DNA of 64,000 nucleotides. It comes from Pieris napi. Lineage: Eukaryota; Arthropoda; Insecta; Lepidoptera; Pieridae. The notes below the pieces were generated by a model that saw only the letters and a list, made by a program, of their open reading frames with translations, made no database searches and was not told where the DNA came from. Position numbers and translations under genes: made by a program. Of this stretch, positions 33,761 through 46,581 are shown piece by piece (position 1 is the stretch's first letter; each line of letters begins with the position of its first letter). The stretch lies in NCBI RefSeq assembly GCF_905475465.1, contig NC_062253.1, positions 6,758,001-6,822,000 of the forward strand, written 5' to 3'.

Positions 33761-34254
33761 TTTTTTTTATTAGTGACTATTACCGACATCAGTATATATA
33801 ATAACCTCAAAAACTATTGGACAGATTTCCAAAATTCTTTTAAAATACTACATTTCAGAATACCAGTTATGTTTAATTTATTGAAGACTTTAAGTGTGTT
33901 TTGTAGGTTTCATTCATATTTTAAGGTACACTTAACAGCAGTTAAAAAATATCGATAGAAAATAGGTTGCCTAGAGTGCAATGGCTTGTTATCTGTCTGT
34001 ACTTGGCTAGTTCGTTGCCCACTAAGGGGATTATAGCACACGACGTATACTAACGCGTTTTGCATAGTTACTCAGTAAATATTCACGGTAAAGGTGTGAG
34101 AAACGCAACATAGAGTAACTTTAACAATTATCTTATTTCAGAGGCCGAGTGAATTTATTTTTATCTTTTTGTGATTATTATCCGATTAAATAATACTTAG
34201 TATTCTCAACCAATACGCTAATACTAGCCTATTAGTTGAGAATACTTAACTGTC

Positions 34255-34480
34255 ACTTCTTTGTTCGAGGTAGCTGCCAGCTCTTCGGTCTCCTGTGATG
34301 TCGAATAACCTTTTCGATATTTCCTTAAAAAGCCTTATAGCGCTAGGACCCCACGGACCAAGGGTCTCGACACCGAATGGGACAAAATCATATTCGGAGC
34401 CTAGACCCCTGTATTTGCAGGCTATAGCTTTTTCAGCCGCATCACAAGTCTCACCAGCTCTGCTGTTGGTTCCATGTAGA
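34255..34480 (-). pseudogene. LINE ORF fragment (family D), diverged
   Basis: The minus strand reads DFVPFGVETLGPWGP, then LFKEISKRLFDITGDRRAGS and YLEQR, homologous to 2590 and 5418 but clearly older. Frame breaks upstream. Confidence 0.55.
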
Positions 34481-35244
34481 TGAGAAGGGGCCAGTGTGTC
34501 TGAACAGGTTGCATCCCATACCAGACTTTTTCAGACATTTTTGATTAATATATCCGTACATAAAACAGAAACAATGTTGTGAAACTAGACAAAATAAAGA
34601 TACTGTTCTTATGTGAATGTTGTCCATAATAAAATCATGAGAAATATACATATCCAATACTTATCTTCCATAGACAATTCCAATTGAAAACCATTATTTA
34701 AACATATTAGTAGCTATGTACCTACTTATAAACCTTAATATCACCAGTTCCCAAAGGCGAAGTAAATATACATAGGAAAATCGAAAAGCAGTAGAGTTCG
34801 TTAATTTGATAAAAGCCTATATGAAAAAGACCCGGGGAGGCACAAATAGAGAACAGTCAATACAACTTCTTCCAATTTCCTGAAGCATAACGAAATTCTC
34901 GTTGGCACTGACTTTTATAGTTTCGATCGTTCGACTATAAAACGATAGAGATGTCGAACTTTGTTTATATACATTTTTTCTAAAACAATTTGTATCTGAT
35001 CGAATTGAGTTCTAAGAATTTGAATATTCAGTCAAAGATAGACAAAACAACGATTCTAGTAATTTTAATTTATATGTGAATGATTAAGTTACCTGTTTAT
35101 TCTAGTAATTATTCTATTTATTTTGTTTTATTGTAAAAACATTAACACTGTGTTTGTCTCCGCTATTCGAAACTAATTTAAGATCAGTACTTATTGTCTA
35201 TAGAAGGTCTTTTAAATGTTATAGAAGCAATAGAAGCAAAATTA

Positions 35245-35360
35245 TTTGTAACTGCCCCGCAAGCCTTAATATGATTATTCTACTTAGCCTACCTTTTAAG
35301 TAGCTACATACCAACATATAGAACATTTTGCTATTCTAGCTCATAGAGAAAGTTCGCTTT
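35245..35360 (-). mobile_element. Helitron 3'-half fragment
   Basis: Inverted match to the 3' half of 25010: ctgccccgcaagcctt, cttagcctaccttttaagta, gaacattttgctattctagc. Ends lost. Confidence 0.5.
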
Positions 35361-35809
35361 TTCGGAATAAAAACCTAAGTACTAAATAAAAAATACTTCT
35401 TTCCATAAAGCCTTAACCTCCTCAGAGTTCAAGGAATAAATAAAAAAAATCGAATTATATAGACTTCAAATTTAGCGATAGGATTAATGATATAGATAGT
35501 CCTATTTAAACAGATATAATGAATAGATCTTATACATGAAGAAGTCTTATAACAGCATGATCAAATAAAAGTCGTTTTTGACATACGGAAGTCATACTTA
35601 GCTTAGTCTTTACTTTGAATCTTACCCTAAAATCAAAATATCGTTTCTGTGATTTATTAACCATATCGGCAAATAGGATTACGTCACCAACTATAATTTA
35701 TATTTCATCTTTGTGTCTTCATGCACGATGATGTTATTAGTAAAAAAACATCGGCTAGCCTTTGTTGTTTTATGTCTTGTTCGTTTTATACAAATCTCCG
35801 ATATATACA

Positions 35810-36190
35810 GATTTCCGAGACCTAGAGGGAAGGAAAAAGGAATTTTACTGTCGTTAAAAGTGTCGAAAATTAATACAATAATAAATTTAATTTTTTTAAT
35901 TTATTTCTTCGATAATAAACACGTGGCTTTTTAATTTCGGTTTCGTCATTTGAGATTTCAATAAATTATTTTGCATAAAATATAAAATACTAATATTTCA
36001 TAAATTTCTAAAAGAATTTATATATGGTAATTCGCCCTTCTCACTCTCTCTCAATCGGTATCTCCCTTTTCTTAGACAAAAACGCTGCACATCTTCGTGA
36101 CGCTAATTTTATTATTGCGTTTCATCCGTAAAAATTTTACCCTCATGCGCCTAAAGAATTTCACTTCAAAAATCGTTTTTACGCATGATC
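35810..36190 (+). repeat. Dispersed repeat E, copy 1
   Basis: Colinear with 61180-61520: ttccgagacctagagggaag, aagtgtcgaaaattaataca, ttcgataataaacacgtgg, cataaaatataaaatactaa, acaaaaacgctgcacatctt, ccctcatgcgcctaaagaat. Its right end resembles the reverse of the GAAGTTATACTTCTTTAGGC end at 28578, so it may belong to a related transposon group. Non-coding. Confidence 0.65.
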
Positions 36191-37020
36191 CAATCACTAT
36201 TCTAAATACAAAAACATATCCCGTTTCGTCATTGGGGTCCCATAATACACCGGTTTCGGCTTACCTACTTTAAATCAGTTATTAGATAACGTAATCTTTT
36301 GCCAATCAATACCGGAGCTATTAAGCTTCTTCCAAGTAAGTGCCCTCAATCCTTGCTTTGACGGCAAATCGGTCAAGTAGATGCAGTAGTTTAGCTGTAA
36401 AATGTTCGTATAACAAGCAACGCTTAAGTAAATTAAAGTTAGAACTCAGACTCACTGTTTCGCTGCGACTGCGGTAAGTAAATAAGTAAATTATTGCGAC
36501 CGTAGTTGCAAATAGCATTTTGAATTTCAATATTATTGTTTTGTTTTCAAAGTTATTCATGGCAACGGCAAAGCATCGCAGTTCTAAAGCAACAGCGCAA
36601 CACCAATGCTTTGGATAAAAGATTTAGAATTTTTAAATTTTAGCCATCCTAGGCTTTTAATGGTACGTCAATCTTATATCATTCATCGCGGCGTCACCGT
36701 AACTTGATCGGTTAGCCATTAAATTTTAACCCTACTTTAGATCGATGTTATCTTTGAACTATCAAGTTAAAATAACAATAGACGGGACACACTACCCGTT
36801 AATACATCGCTAACAAAGCTTTGAAGTTTATATGAATAATCAAAAGCAACTCGTCCAATCATAGACACGCGATTCATCATTCCGTTTAACCAATGATAAA
36901 CAAACGAAACGCGCTATCTTTTGTTTTGCTCTCACACTGTATTGAAACCAACGACGGCTTAAGAATTGTAGAAACGTAATGAATTTTTGAAGATATATAA
37001 GCTTCATCTTACAGAGAAAT
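36191..37020. other. Intergenic, no supported gene
   Basis: The 79-codon minus frame at 36321-36560 has no recognisable content. No repeat found. Confidence 0.45.
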
Positions 37021-37276
37021 CGACTCATTGGTCTAGTGGTTAGTACCCCTGACTGCGAATCCATGGGTCCCGGGTTCGATCCCCGGCTGAGACGAACATC
37101 GATGTGATGAGCATTTGGTGTTGTGCTTAGGTCTTGGGTGTTTAAATATGTATTTATATGTCTATCTATCTATAATATGTATGTATATCCGTTGCCTAGT
37201 ACCCACAACACAAGCTTCACCAGCTTAGCATGGGACTAGGTCAATTGGTGTGAATTGTCTTTAAAAAAAAAAAAAA
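37021..37276 (+). mobile_element. SINE family 1, full length
   Basis: CGACTCATTGGTCTAGTGGT head, B-box-like GGTTCGATCCC, body as in 3166, and an A tail of 14. Intact internal promoter boxes. Confidence 0.82.
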
Positions 37277-37984
37277 CGTGTCTATTTTAATCAAAGCTTA
37301 TTTTTGATTACATACAGTATGTTAAGCCGTATTACGAGTACCTTGTTATGTTTCCATGCCTATGATATTGTCAAAATTCATAATCTAAGGTAAACTTTGT
37401 TAAGAGGAAACCAAATGTTATTTTTATATTACACGTAATGGAAATGTTACATCAAAATACTTTTTTTAATTATAATTTCATCTTTCACCTGACCTTAAGT
37501 AAAAAGATTGCATGCGATAAACCAGTTTATGTACGCAAAACAAATAAAGAAACGCAAAATTTTCCTCGTTTTGTGGCTTTATTATATTTAAGCCATTTAC
37601 ACTCGGGGCGAGGCTCTAAGTGGAGTGTTGAAAAACTTAGATTAAAACTTCGTCACATTGTTCTGTAATTCTGTCGTTCTACTTATTCTTATAAAAAGAA
37701 GACTGTGATCGAACAATATTTTTACTGAACATAAAATTGCCTATTTAAATTTTATTGTATTGATTAATTATTGTTATTTTTTCAAAAACACTTTCTTTTA
37801 TTGATAAACATTTTAACCAAAACTAATCTACGTAGAGTTCTTTTGTAAATGAAGATAAAAGAAAGCAGCTATCAAACTTTTTAAATTACAATACACATAG
37901 AAGCTGGAATGGAATGTAATAATGAATGTATTAATCACATTTTAATTTAAATTAATAAAAAATATAAGACCAGTTTTGGTATAA

Positions 37985-38180
37985 AGTCTTAAGGGTGTTG
38001 TGATTGAATCACGGCTGTGCACCAATGGATCTTTCTTTATTCATAATTAGCACTTTCTTCTACAATTAACGCAAACGTGAGAAAACCGGCATCTTTCAAG
38101 CCCAAATATCGACAACATAAGAATTATCAAAGAAACGGATACAATCTACGATCAAGACCCATATAGGTTAGTTACTGGAT
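37985..38180 (+). mobile_element. SINE family 2, diverged
   Basis: gattgaatcacggctgtgca followed by ccaatgg, then gcaaacgtgagaaaaccggc and cgatcaagacccatatagg. The head is eroded. Confidence 0.45.
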
Positions 38181-38612
38181 TAATAATATTAATTTAGTAT
38201 AACAAGGAATTATTTTGAAGAATTTACAGTTACAAGTTCCAAATTACAACTTTAAATGGACGGAAATTAAAGAACATCAAGGAAGTCTATTTTAACAGCG
38301 GTTTTGGGAATATGTTAGGTTATGTTTTAAATTATTTATTAATATACACTTCGTTACAATTATCAAATAACATAATAGATACAAATTTTAAGGGATGCAA
38401 CTGGCGGCCATATCGCTACCAAGCGATCTCCTCAAGGCAATTCTAGTATGGGACAAAAATTGAGAAGAAACATTGGTAAAGTGCAAGTGCATAACCAAAT
38501 CTTAGAAAGTGTAGTGCATAATCAAAGAGAAAATTATAGAAACTTAATCTCAAGTAATACAAAAAAATATATGATTAAAACAAACTAAAAAGATATTTTA
38601 AGAAATATTTAT

Positions 38613-39455
38613 TCAGAAGAGTAATCGTATCGGGCAGCCTATTCCTAAACTAAAATATGTTTTAAATGATATATATATTCGGTATGATGGATATAGATAA
38701 TTAACAATTAACAGTGTTAATTCACATAAATTAATCACACGTTTTGGTAAGTGAACTGCACTAATAATGTTATTGGAAACATAATTAAATAGTATTCGAA
38801 ATTCGATGTATAAATCGTTAAGATAAATACTCGGTAACAGTTGAACAAACTCAACTACCAATCCGGTCGCAGAAATCGTACGAATATTGTGCATTGCCGA
38901 TGTATTGTTAATAATTTCCCATTCAATGTTTATTTTATTAATCTCTCGTAGGAAATCTGTTCGCAGAATTTTCACATCGTTTCGAGGGAAATGGTATAAG
39001 ATTTAATTATTATGGAATTGGTTTACTTTCATTTATTGAATATTTATTTCGTAATCAGCTAACAAAAATTATATATAATAACAAGCAATTACACTAAAAA
39101 TATAGCCAGAGATGGAATACAAAATTTTACATACAAAAAGGTTCAAAAATTTGCAAAAGCGAACAAGCAATAGAAAATATTTAATACATTTAATTAAGTG
39201 ATACCAAATTTGGCTGTGTTGTGAAATGGTGTAAAAGTGAGAGTAAGTATGTGAAGGTGATTTTGCGCTATGGATATTCTTAGTATATACTCCTTTTAAC
39301 CATATTCCGCGATATCTTAAACAAGTCAAGGCTTGCTTTTGCTTTGATAAAAATATATTCAAACAGACACTGCTATATCTACGTATAAAATATAATTGTT
39401 CACTACAAGTAGAAATTTCAGTTAAAAACTTTAATTTTATACATAACATAATCAA
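38613..39455 (-). other. Two adjacent unrecognised open frames
   Basis: The minus-strand frame 38613 to about 39010 lacks a good ATG at its 5' end (the called start is GTG). It gives a peptide with VKILRTDFLREINKINIEWE and ISATGLVVEFVQLLPS. A second frame lies at 39069-39455. The first has a fairly normal codon pattern, the second looks like AT-rich noise. No domain recognised. It could be a decayed transposon ORF, or chance. Confidence 0.2.
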
Positions 39456-40564
39456 TGATCGTAAAATGGCGAAATTTCTAGGTCCTTATATAAAAATTTA
39501 TTAAATACAAAAGTTACCAAACACAGTATTTCGGCCCAAACTAAATGCTCTGCTGATATCTCCCTGGGGGGATATCTTGACCGTTACCGTTAAATATTTG
39601 TGCAACGTAAAATACACCTTAAGATATAGAAAATAATATTGATATTAAGATACAAAATCTTTCTCATAGGGATGTTGGATTGGATATTAAATAATGACAG
39701 AAGTAAATTGTAGCTATAAATTAAGAATAAATCACAAATATGAGTAAAAGAACATAATTGTTAAATTTTGTAATGACGTTCCATTTATAAGAATTTCCCG
39801 CCCAGTTTGACAATTGTCAGACCATTCATTTGACTAATAGAATAATAGACATTTGATTTAATAAATTAAAATATTTCATATGAATCTCCGTGTCTTAAGG
39901 TAGTTAGAGTTAGCCATTAGCTCTATGTTAGATTAGTAGTATGTTCTGTAGTAATACGAGTATATCTTAATTACAGCGCTACTCATACCCAATTAATTGA
40001 TAAGGTATTTGAAGCACGGGAGAATGCTATTCCATTTTTAGATTCTGATTGAATCTATGGTTAAATTGAAACTTATCAAAATCTTCACTATGAAGTCGAC
40101 GAAATTTGCAACGTTAAGTTAATGAAATATTTTAAAATATAATAAAAATAAGAGGAAAGAAATCTATATAACATTATACTAAAATCGAATTAACGTGTAT
40201 AACACCATAGAGTATAGCTAGTAACATAATAAGTTCACACTTAAAGCAATTAGAGATTTATTTTAAGCTGTAATACGTAAACCAAAGACAATATAGGCTA
40301 TACAACAGCTCCTACAAACGAGATTTCATCTCTGCTAAACCCACTTTCGTGGGTCCTGAAATGTGAGGCAATTACGGGAACTAAGCAAATAGGAAAATCC
40401 CTGTCTTACAAACGAAATAAAATGAATTCGCACTGCGCTAAATGTACGTATTTCCTTTCATTTATCTGTGATTGGAACGATTCTATTTAGCCACACAGTT
40501 TAATTGAATGGCTTATATGAGCAAAAGTATTGATTTCTGTAGGGTAAATGTAGTATATAATTGT

Positions 40565-40652
40565 TGTTTGTTATTAATTATCATTATTAGTATAATGTTT
40601 GTTAATAATTATCATTATTAGTATAATGTTTGTTAATAATTATCATTATTAG
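40565..40652. repeat. 31-bp tandem repeat, 2.8 copies
   Basis: The unit begins TGTTTGTTAATAATTATCAT. Copies start at 40565, 40596 and 40627; the first differs by one or two bases and the last is partial. Confidence 0.92.
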
Positions 40653-40714
40653 TTTTTTATTAGGTTAAATTGTTGAGATTGTTCGTACATATAAATTGAA
40701 ATGTTTATTATAAA

Positions 40715-40830
40715 TATTTCTCGTCCGTTCTACGGCCTTGATTTAAGAACTGGCAGTAACTAAATTTAGAATTTTGACATCAATCAAATATATATTCTGT
40801 TACCTATTATGTAAATGATGCTATGTGTAT
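40715..40830 (+). mobile_element. LINE 3' UTR fragment (family B)
   Basis: tttctcgtccgttctacggc, then cttgatttaagaactggcag and ttctgttacctatta. A short 3' piece of the 6045 family. Confidence 0.55.
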
Positions 40831-40949
40831 ACCTGTGTCCACACGAACAAAGTGAGTATAACTAGAACAGACAACAGGTAGTAATTTATTTAAATCAGCA
40901 GTTATTATAAAAAACAAATGAACAACAATTCTGTTAACAATATGACATG

Positions 40950-40990
40950 AATACCCAATGTTTTGTCATTATGATAAAACATTGGGTATT
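40950..40990. repeat. 41-bp palindrome
   Basis: Two 20-bp arms (AATACCCAATGTTTTGTCAT at 40950) with one mismatch around a single T at 40970. A near-perfect cruciform sequence. Confidence 0.9.
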
Positions 40991-41694
40991 TGAGAAATGG
41001 TACGTTTAATAATGTTTATTCTCCTAATACAGGGCATACGTATGATATAATACAATGCACCTGTACATGGCAGGTGTGCAATTTAATTTGAACTTAGCTT
41101 AGACGAAAATAATTTCTCATTTGTTTTACGTATTTCTGTATACGAAATGGTGTTTTGTTTCAAACTTTGTTATTCAATTAAATTTACTTAAAGAGACAAA
41201 ATGTTATAATTTTAATACATTTTATGTATCCGAAACCATCACATTGTTTGTAGTCGGAGGTTTTCCTTTGACGAAATATCAAGATATAGCATTGTGTCAT
41301 TAATCTCCCGACTTGGCAGTTGTGGGAACTGCATTGTAAGGACTCTAGCTGGGGTAATAGTGTAAACTGTAAACGAGAAATTAATTTTGCGTTTTCTGTT
41401 TTTAATAAAAAGAAATTCAAACATAAAACACATTAGTCCACGATGCGGGGTATGTTGAATTTTGAGAGAAGGAAAGAAGTTGGTAGTTAAAAGTGTGGCT
41501 TGTTCGTTGCTTAGCGGTACATCAATAGCGTTCTTTATATACGATTCCCCCTGATACTACGTGTTTGCGTGTTGTTCTAAACTTATGTAAGTTCATGCTC
41601 TACACATGCTATTTCACTGCGCCTTGCTGATAAAAGTGAAACATTTGATTTTCTTATTTATCTACTCATTATTTTTTTGATTTAACATGTATTG

Positions 41695-41910
41695 AGGAGC
41701 ATGGTGTAATTGTTACAAATAGTTTGTTTTTTTTTTAAAAACCTTGCTATTGAAAAGAGTGACCGTTTATGGCCAATTACCGTTCTACGCCCTTGATTTA
41801 AGAACTGGCCGTAAATTTAAATTAAGAACCATAATTTTTGTATACTGACCTTCGTAAGTGTACATTGAGTTACCTATATGAATAAATGATATTTTAATTT
41901 GATTTGAAAT
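41695..41910 (+). mobile_element. LINE 3' UTR (family B)
   Basis: gaggagcatggtgtaattgt, poly-T, ccgttctacgcccttgattt, aagaactggccgtaaattta, tail gaataaatgatattttaatt. Non-coding. Confidence 0.6.
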
Positions 41911-43559
41911 AACACGTGCTCTTGCTCTTAAGCTAGAGATGTTTTCCTAGAGGAAAACATAATAAACAAACTCTGTTTTACACCTCAAAACCAATGGCAC
42001 ATGTCAGGCACCAAAATGTCTTACTTGCGTAAAAATATGCATAAATCTGCCAAGATTAGAGATGGAACATATGCGATGAAAAAGTTAATCAAATAAACAT
42101 TAAATTCTACTCATTTTTACTGTGTGCCCTCTCCACCCCTTTTGATGCGAGCACTAGATCCGTTCATTTTTGTAAATTAATTATAAGAAGAAAGTCCTAA
42201 TACAATTAAGGAAATATTCATTTGTGATTACATCTCTATATTTCCACACACGAGCCCGAGGTGAGCGAGTAATTGACTGTCATGAAACAGTCGGGGAACA
42301 TGTGGTGACATATTTGTGTGATAGAAATACCTCATCATAATTATTGTACATAGCTTTTCTTAGAGTTATTATCCAAGACGTATTTCAAGTCGCGATTTTA
42401 TTTGAAATAAACCATTTCTTGAGACTGTATTTAAAATCGCCATTAAACCGTATGAAGTCAACTTGTAATAGATTCACGTTTGGACGGCACTTGGGTTTAT
42501 AATCGACAATTGACATTTTGCCAACTAAGCCGACTCAGATTTATTTTTTCATATTCTACACAAAGCTTGCCTAAGAAACCGCAAAAATTGATTCCAATTA
42601 GCAGTATTTTGACTAGACTTAAAAAATATCAATCCTACGATTGAATCACGGGAGAATAGACTTACCGCTACCTACGAGTTATAGATATCGAAATGTTGCA
42701 AGAATATATTTAAGACCTTAGTATGCACACAACAACTTAGGCTAAAGGGCTTAGGACTCTAAGTGGGCGTCATCAAAGTCTGGTGTATAATTGATTCACT
42801 ACCGAAGAGTATAAATCGTCGATACTAAAGAGTGGAGTAGAGTAGTCAGAAATTATATTTATTATTCCGGTATTTTGATGTATTTAACTAGATAAAATTT
42901 ACCGAATTTCATGCAGCCCGTACGAATTAAGTAATCTATCGTGGCAGCAAGACCGCCTTTTCACAATCCATTGTCTACTTTAATCTTTACCTCATCTTGG
43001 TGTTTATCTTTGTATTAACTCTTAATAAAATTTGGATAATCCTTATAGCTACCAAGCAAAGTTATATTGGATGTTCTGAAATGAAAATCATTTAAATAAA
43101 CTTCTTTAAAGATGTTTCTTCGTAACTCAATCATCCGAGTACTTTGAGCTTTTTTAACTAGCCATCGTCAGCGAAATACTCGAAACCATGTTCATTTAAT
43201 ATTACCCAAAAACCTTACGAAATCCATTCGATGTTTTCACGATTATTCTTAAGTTTTCCCGCTTTTTGGGGCAATTAAACCACTAAAATGTATGAAAGGA
43301 ACAAAAACAAAACTGTAATTAAATGCAATTCGTACCAGTAGATGGCGTGTTGCGGTTTACATCAAAGATTTCTTGTTGCATTGCAACGTCGCGTCGGAAA
43401 CAACAAATGATAAATTATTATTACGCTGTGTTATTATGCAAGATGTATAAAATAGCACACTCACACAGCCACGGGTTTTACAATTAATTATGCATCTATT
43501 TCATTGAATTATTATCGCTATAGGATATTAGGCGATCGAAATCAAAATTAACATCCACA
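41911..43559. other. Intergenic, nothing supported
   Basis: AT-rich; no open frames of note and no repeat family recognised. Confidence 0.5.
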
Positions 43560-43690
43560 AAAAGATTGAGTTCTTCATTTACATTTTTGGCCAGTTCTTA
43601 AATCAAAGGTGTAAAATGGACGAGAAGAACTGGCAAGAAAATCTCCGTCAATCTTTTAAATTGCCAAGTTTTTTGATTTACCAAATATGT
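43560..43690 (-). mobile_element. LINE 3' UTR fragment (family B)
   Basis: Reverse: tggccagttcttaaatcaaa, gacgagaagaactggcaaga, aaattgccaagttttttgat. Non-coding. Confidence 0.55.
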
Positions 43691-43974
43691 GTTAAACTCT
43701 TCATAGTCTCTTGAATCAATTACCTATAATATTCGTTAAACTTCTTGGGCTGTCCCACATCTATGGGCTGTCCTAAAATATACTATATACTCCTAAAATA
43801 TACTATATGTACCTGGAGGGGATAAGAGGGTAATGCTACCCTGTACTGTAAATTTTGTAAATCTTAATTGTATTTTATTGTTTTTAGTCTAAGTTTGGCC
43901 ATTGAGCTGTTAATATATAAATAAAATAAAATAAAATACCAAATCATCAAAAGGAAATAATCATTCGTGTTAAG

Positions 43975-44025
43975 CCCGATAAGTTTTTTACTTATATCAA
44001 TAATATAAGTAAAAAACTTATCGGG
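43975..44025. repeat. Perfect 23-bp hairpin, 5-nt loop
   Basis: CCCGATAAGTTTTTTACTTA followed by TAT (43975-43997) is repeated exactly in inverse at 44003-44025 around CAATA. No mismatch. Not a typical pre-miRNA, because the stem is short and perfect. Confidence 0.93.
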
Positions 44026-44284
44026 TACGACTATGGAAAGCTATAAAACATTATATGGCAACTAATATTTCAATTGATTTTACATGTATCATGTACCCAA
44101 CCAATTAATTAACTCACCGCCTAAGTTGGATCATACAGATTTTTTATATATAAATAACACCACAAAGAGATTCAATTATGTCGTAGAACATTTAATGCCA
44201 CGTAAAAAGAAATTAAACGGCTTTGACTGAATGTAATTGGTAAATTGGATGAAAGATTTCTAGCTACTTTGCTTGGCGGTAAGA

Positions 44285-44334
44285 CCCCCTAACCCCCTAC
44301 CCCCACGCTCTAAAGATAAACGCCATAAACCCCC
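44285..44334 (-). repeat. Four C5 tracts (G-quadruplex potential, minus strand)
   Basis: CCCCC at 44285, 44293, 44300 and 44330. The first three are separated by 3 and 2 nt (accccctaaccccctaccccc region); the fourth is after 25 nt. The complement could form a G-quadruplex with one long loop. Confidence 0.7.
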
Positions 44335-44587
44335 TTATTCATAAAATCTAAATCCGTCTACAATATTATTTTAATTGATTTTAGATAACAAAGTACTACA
44401 TATTTAATAATTCCGTTTTTCAGAAATCGTGGTAAGTAGAGGTCACATCTATCAAATACATTGTCTCAACTTATACCCGAATGGCTATATCTGTCTCAGG
44501 TCATCACACTGTGTGCTACGAAACAAATTATACGGTAGTTTTTAAGCGAAAAGCGTTTCTCAAATACCAGTCCTAGTTTTTGTGAAA

Positions 44588-44900
44588 TCTAATATATAAA
44601 ATTCTCGTGTCGCGGTGTTTGTGGTTAAACTCCTCCGAAACGGCTTGACCGGTCCTCATGAAATTTTGTGAGCATATTGGGTATAACTGAGAATCGGACA
44701 ACATCTATTTTTCATCCCCCTAAATGTAGTCCACCCCTAAATTTTTTATTTTTATTGTTAGATAATTTAGTTTTTACTTTTTTTATGATACAGCATTAAA
44801 AAATACATACAACCCCTAACTTTCACCCCTCTACGATCAACCCCTATTTTTTAATTATAAATGATATACATGGCAAAACGACGTTTGCCCGGTCAGCTAG
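44588..44900 (+). mobile_element. Helitron, non-autonomous, intact ends
   Basis: A|TC start (TCTAATATATAAAATTCTCG), 3' stem GGCAAAACGACGTTTGCC then CGGTCAGCTAG|T. All three hallmarks of a Helitron terminus are present. Nearly colinear with 29934 (inverted) and 24320. No ORF. Confidence 0.85.
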
Positions 44901-46581
44901 TAAAATATAAAGTCCCGAAAACCCCATGGGGAATAGGAAATTTTGGTCTTTTGATCCTTTAAGCAAGTAAGTGACCAGATTTTCATGGAGCTTGCTGTTG
45001 ATGTTCCGAAGATATGTTAGTTTCCGTACGAATTTAAATGCGCATGGAAAAATACATTGGTTTTCACCCGGGGTTTAAACGCGACCCCAGGGTTTATAAC
45101 CTTAACTAGACTGGCCGTGGGAATGAATAAGGAAGATAATCTGTAATTTCATGTTGATAAAATTTCCATTAGGTAAAATGCGAGAAAACCAATTTTCTTT
45201 TTATTCGTAATTGAAAAATCATGTAAAGTAGATAAGGAAATAAGGCTTCAATTATTATATTGAAAATCTTTATGAGGTCGTCTCAATATCAATTTAATTA
45301 GGATTAACAAGACTTATTCCTTATAATTAGGTAATTTAATACGTTATTTAAATTTTTATAAGTACTCGCTATAGGAGTCATAACAGACAGATTTTTAAAG
45401 TTTGAAAATATTCGTATTTTAAATACAACTGTTAAGGTTTTTTGTTTTTAATAATAACCTTTTCTTACATAATATAAACTTTATTCCATAATCGAAAGAA
45501 TTCACATATACTTCTATAATATCGTACGGCATGCGCCAATCAAAGCTACTTAATAGATATACATCCGAAAATCCCACTGAAGGGGCCACGCGATTTCATT
45601 TTCCTCACGTTTCAAAAAGGTAATATAAATTTCTGATACATATCAAGTAGTTTTAATAAAGTCTCAGCTCCTATTGCTTTACTGACAATTTACGCTTGAC
45701 GTCTCCTATTGAACGAACCATTTTCATAGGAAATTGGAATTTTCAAACTTCAAATTTCATTACTTTCTATATACAGGTTGAGGTTTGTATGTGCGAAAAA
45801 ACTATGATTTAAGAATTCTTATCTATTATTCCTTGTTTTAAAAGAACGTTTTTTGAAAAATAAAAAGAATTAGGTCAAATAATTGTTTCAAATATAGAAT
45901 TCGCTTTTGTTTAAATGGAACAAATCTTAACATGACGAATAATTAAAAATGAAGCCATTTAAACAAAAGCTCGATTGATATCGTGTATCGAAGTCTAACT
46001 CAATGTGAAAATGAGTCGCAATTATTTATAAGCAAAATGGCTTTAGCAAGCACTAGAAAAGTATCTATGTAAAAACATGATGTATAAATTTATAAATTAA
46101 ATTAACACAAAAACAGACTAAAAAACAAAGAAGCTTTGTATCGACATGAGCGGAGATTTATTTCTTTAAAAGACACTTAAATTTGTTTAAAATTATCGTA
46201 CTGTTTAATATAACCTGGAATAAAAGTGAAATGTTATTCTCAAACTATTCTTATGCTATTTTTGGTGTCGAAATACATATTTCAGTTTCATAATTTTCGA
46301 ATGGAAGTGAATATGAAATTTTGGAATAACTTAACATACATTATACTGTAGCTGAGTGCACACAGAAATATCAAATAAGAATTTTCAATATTAAAATAAA
46401 ATTAAAATTAAGTGGCACTTCCTACCTCGCAAATTTTTATACTCGCAAAACACTCCGGCATCATTCCCGCCGAGTTTAAGTCAGTGATTTTCCTTCACAA
46501 TAAATTAATTTCACTCCGAAAAAATTATCACTACACTTTTAACAGTTATAATAAAATTCCAATTAATTTTTTATCACTTAC
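44901..46581. other. Intergenic, nothing supported
   Basis: AT-rich, no convincing ORF or repeat. Confidence 0.5.

Noticed and set aside
40350..40366. ACCCACTTTCGTGGGT hairpin as a histone-type 3' stem-loop
   Set aside because: Does not fit the histone stem-loop consensus and no histone gene is near.
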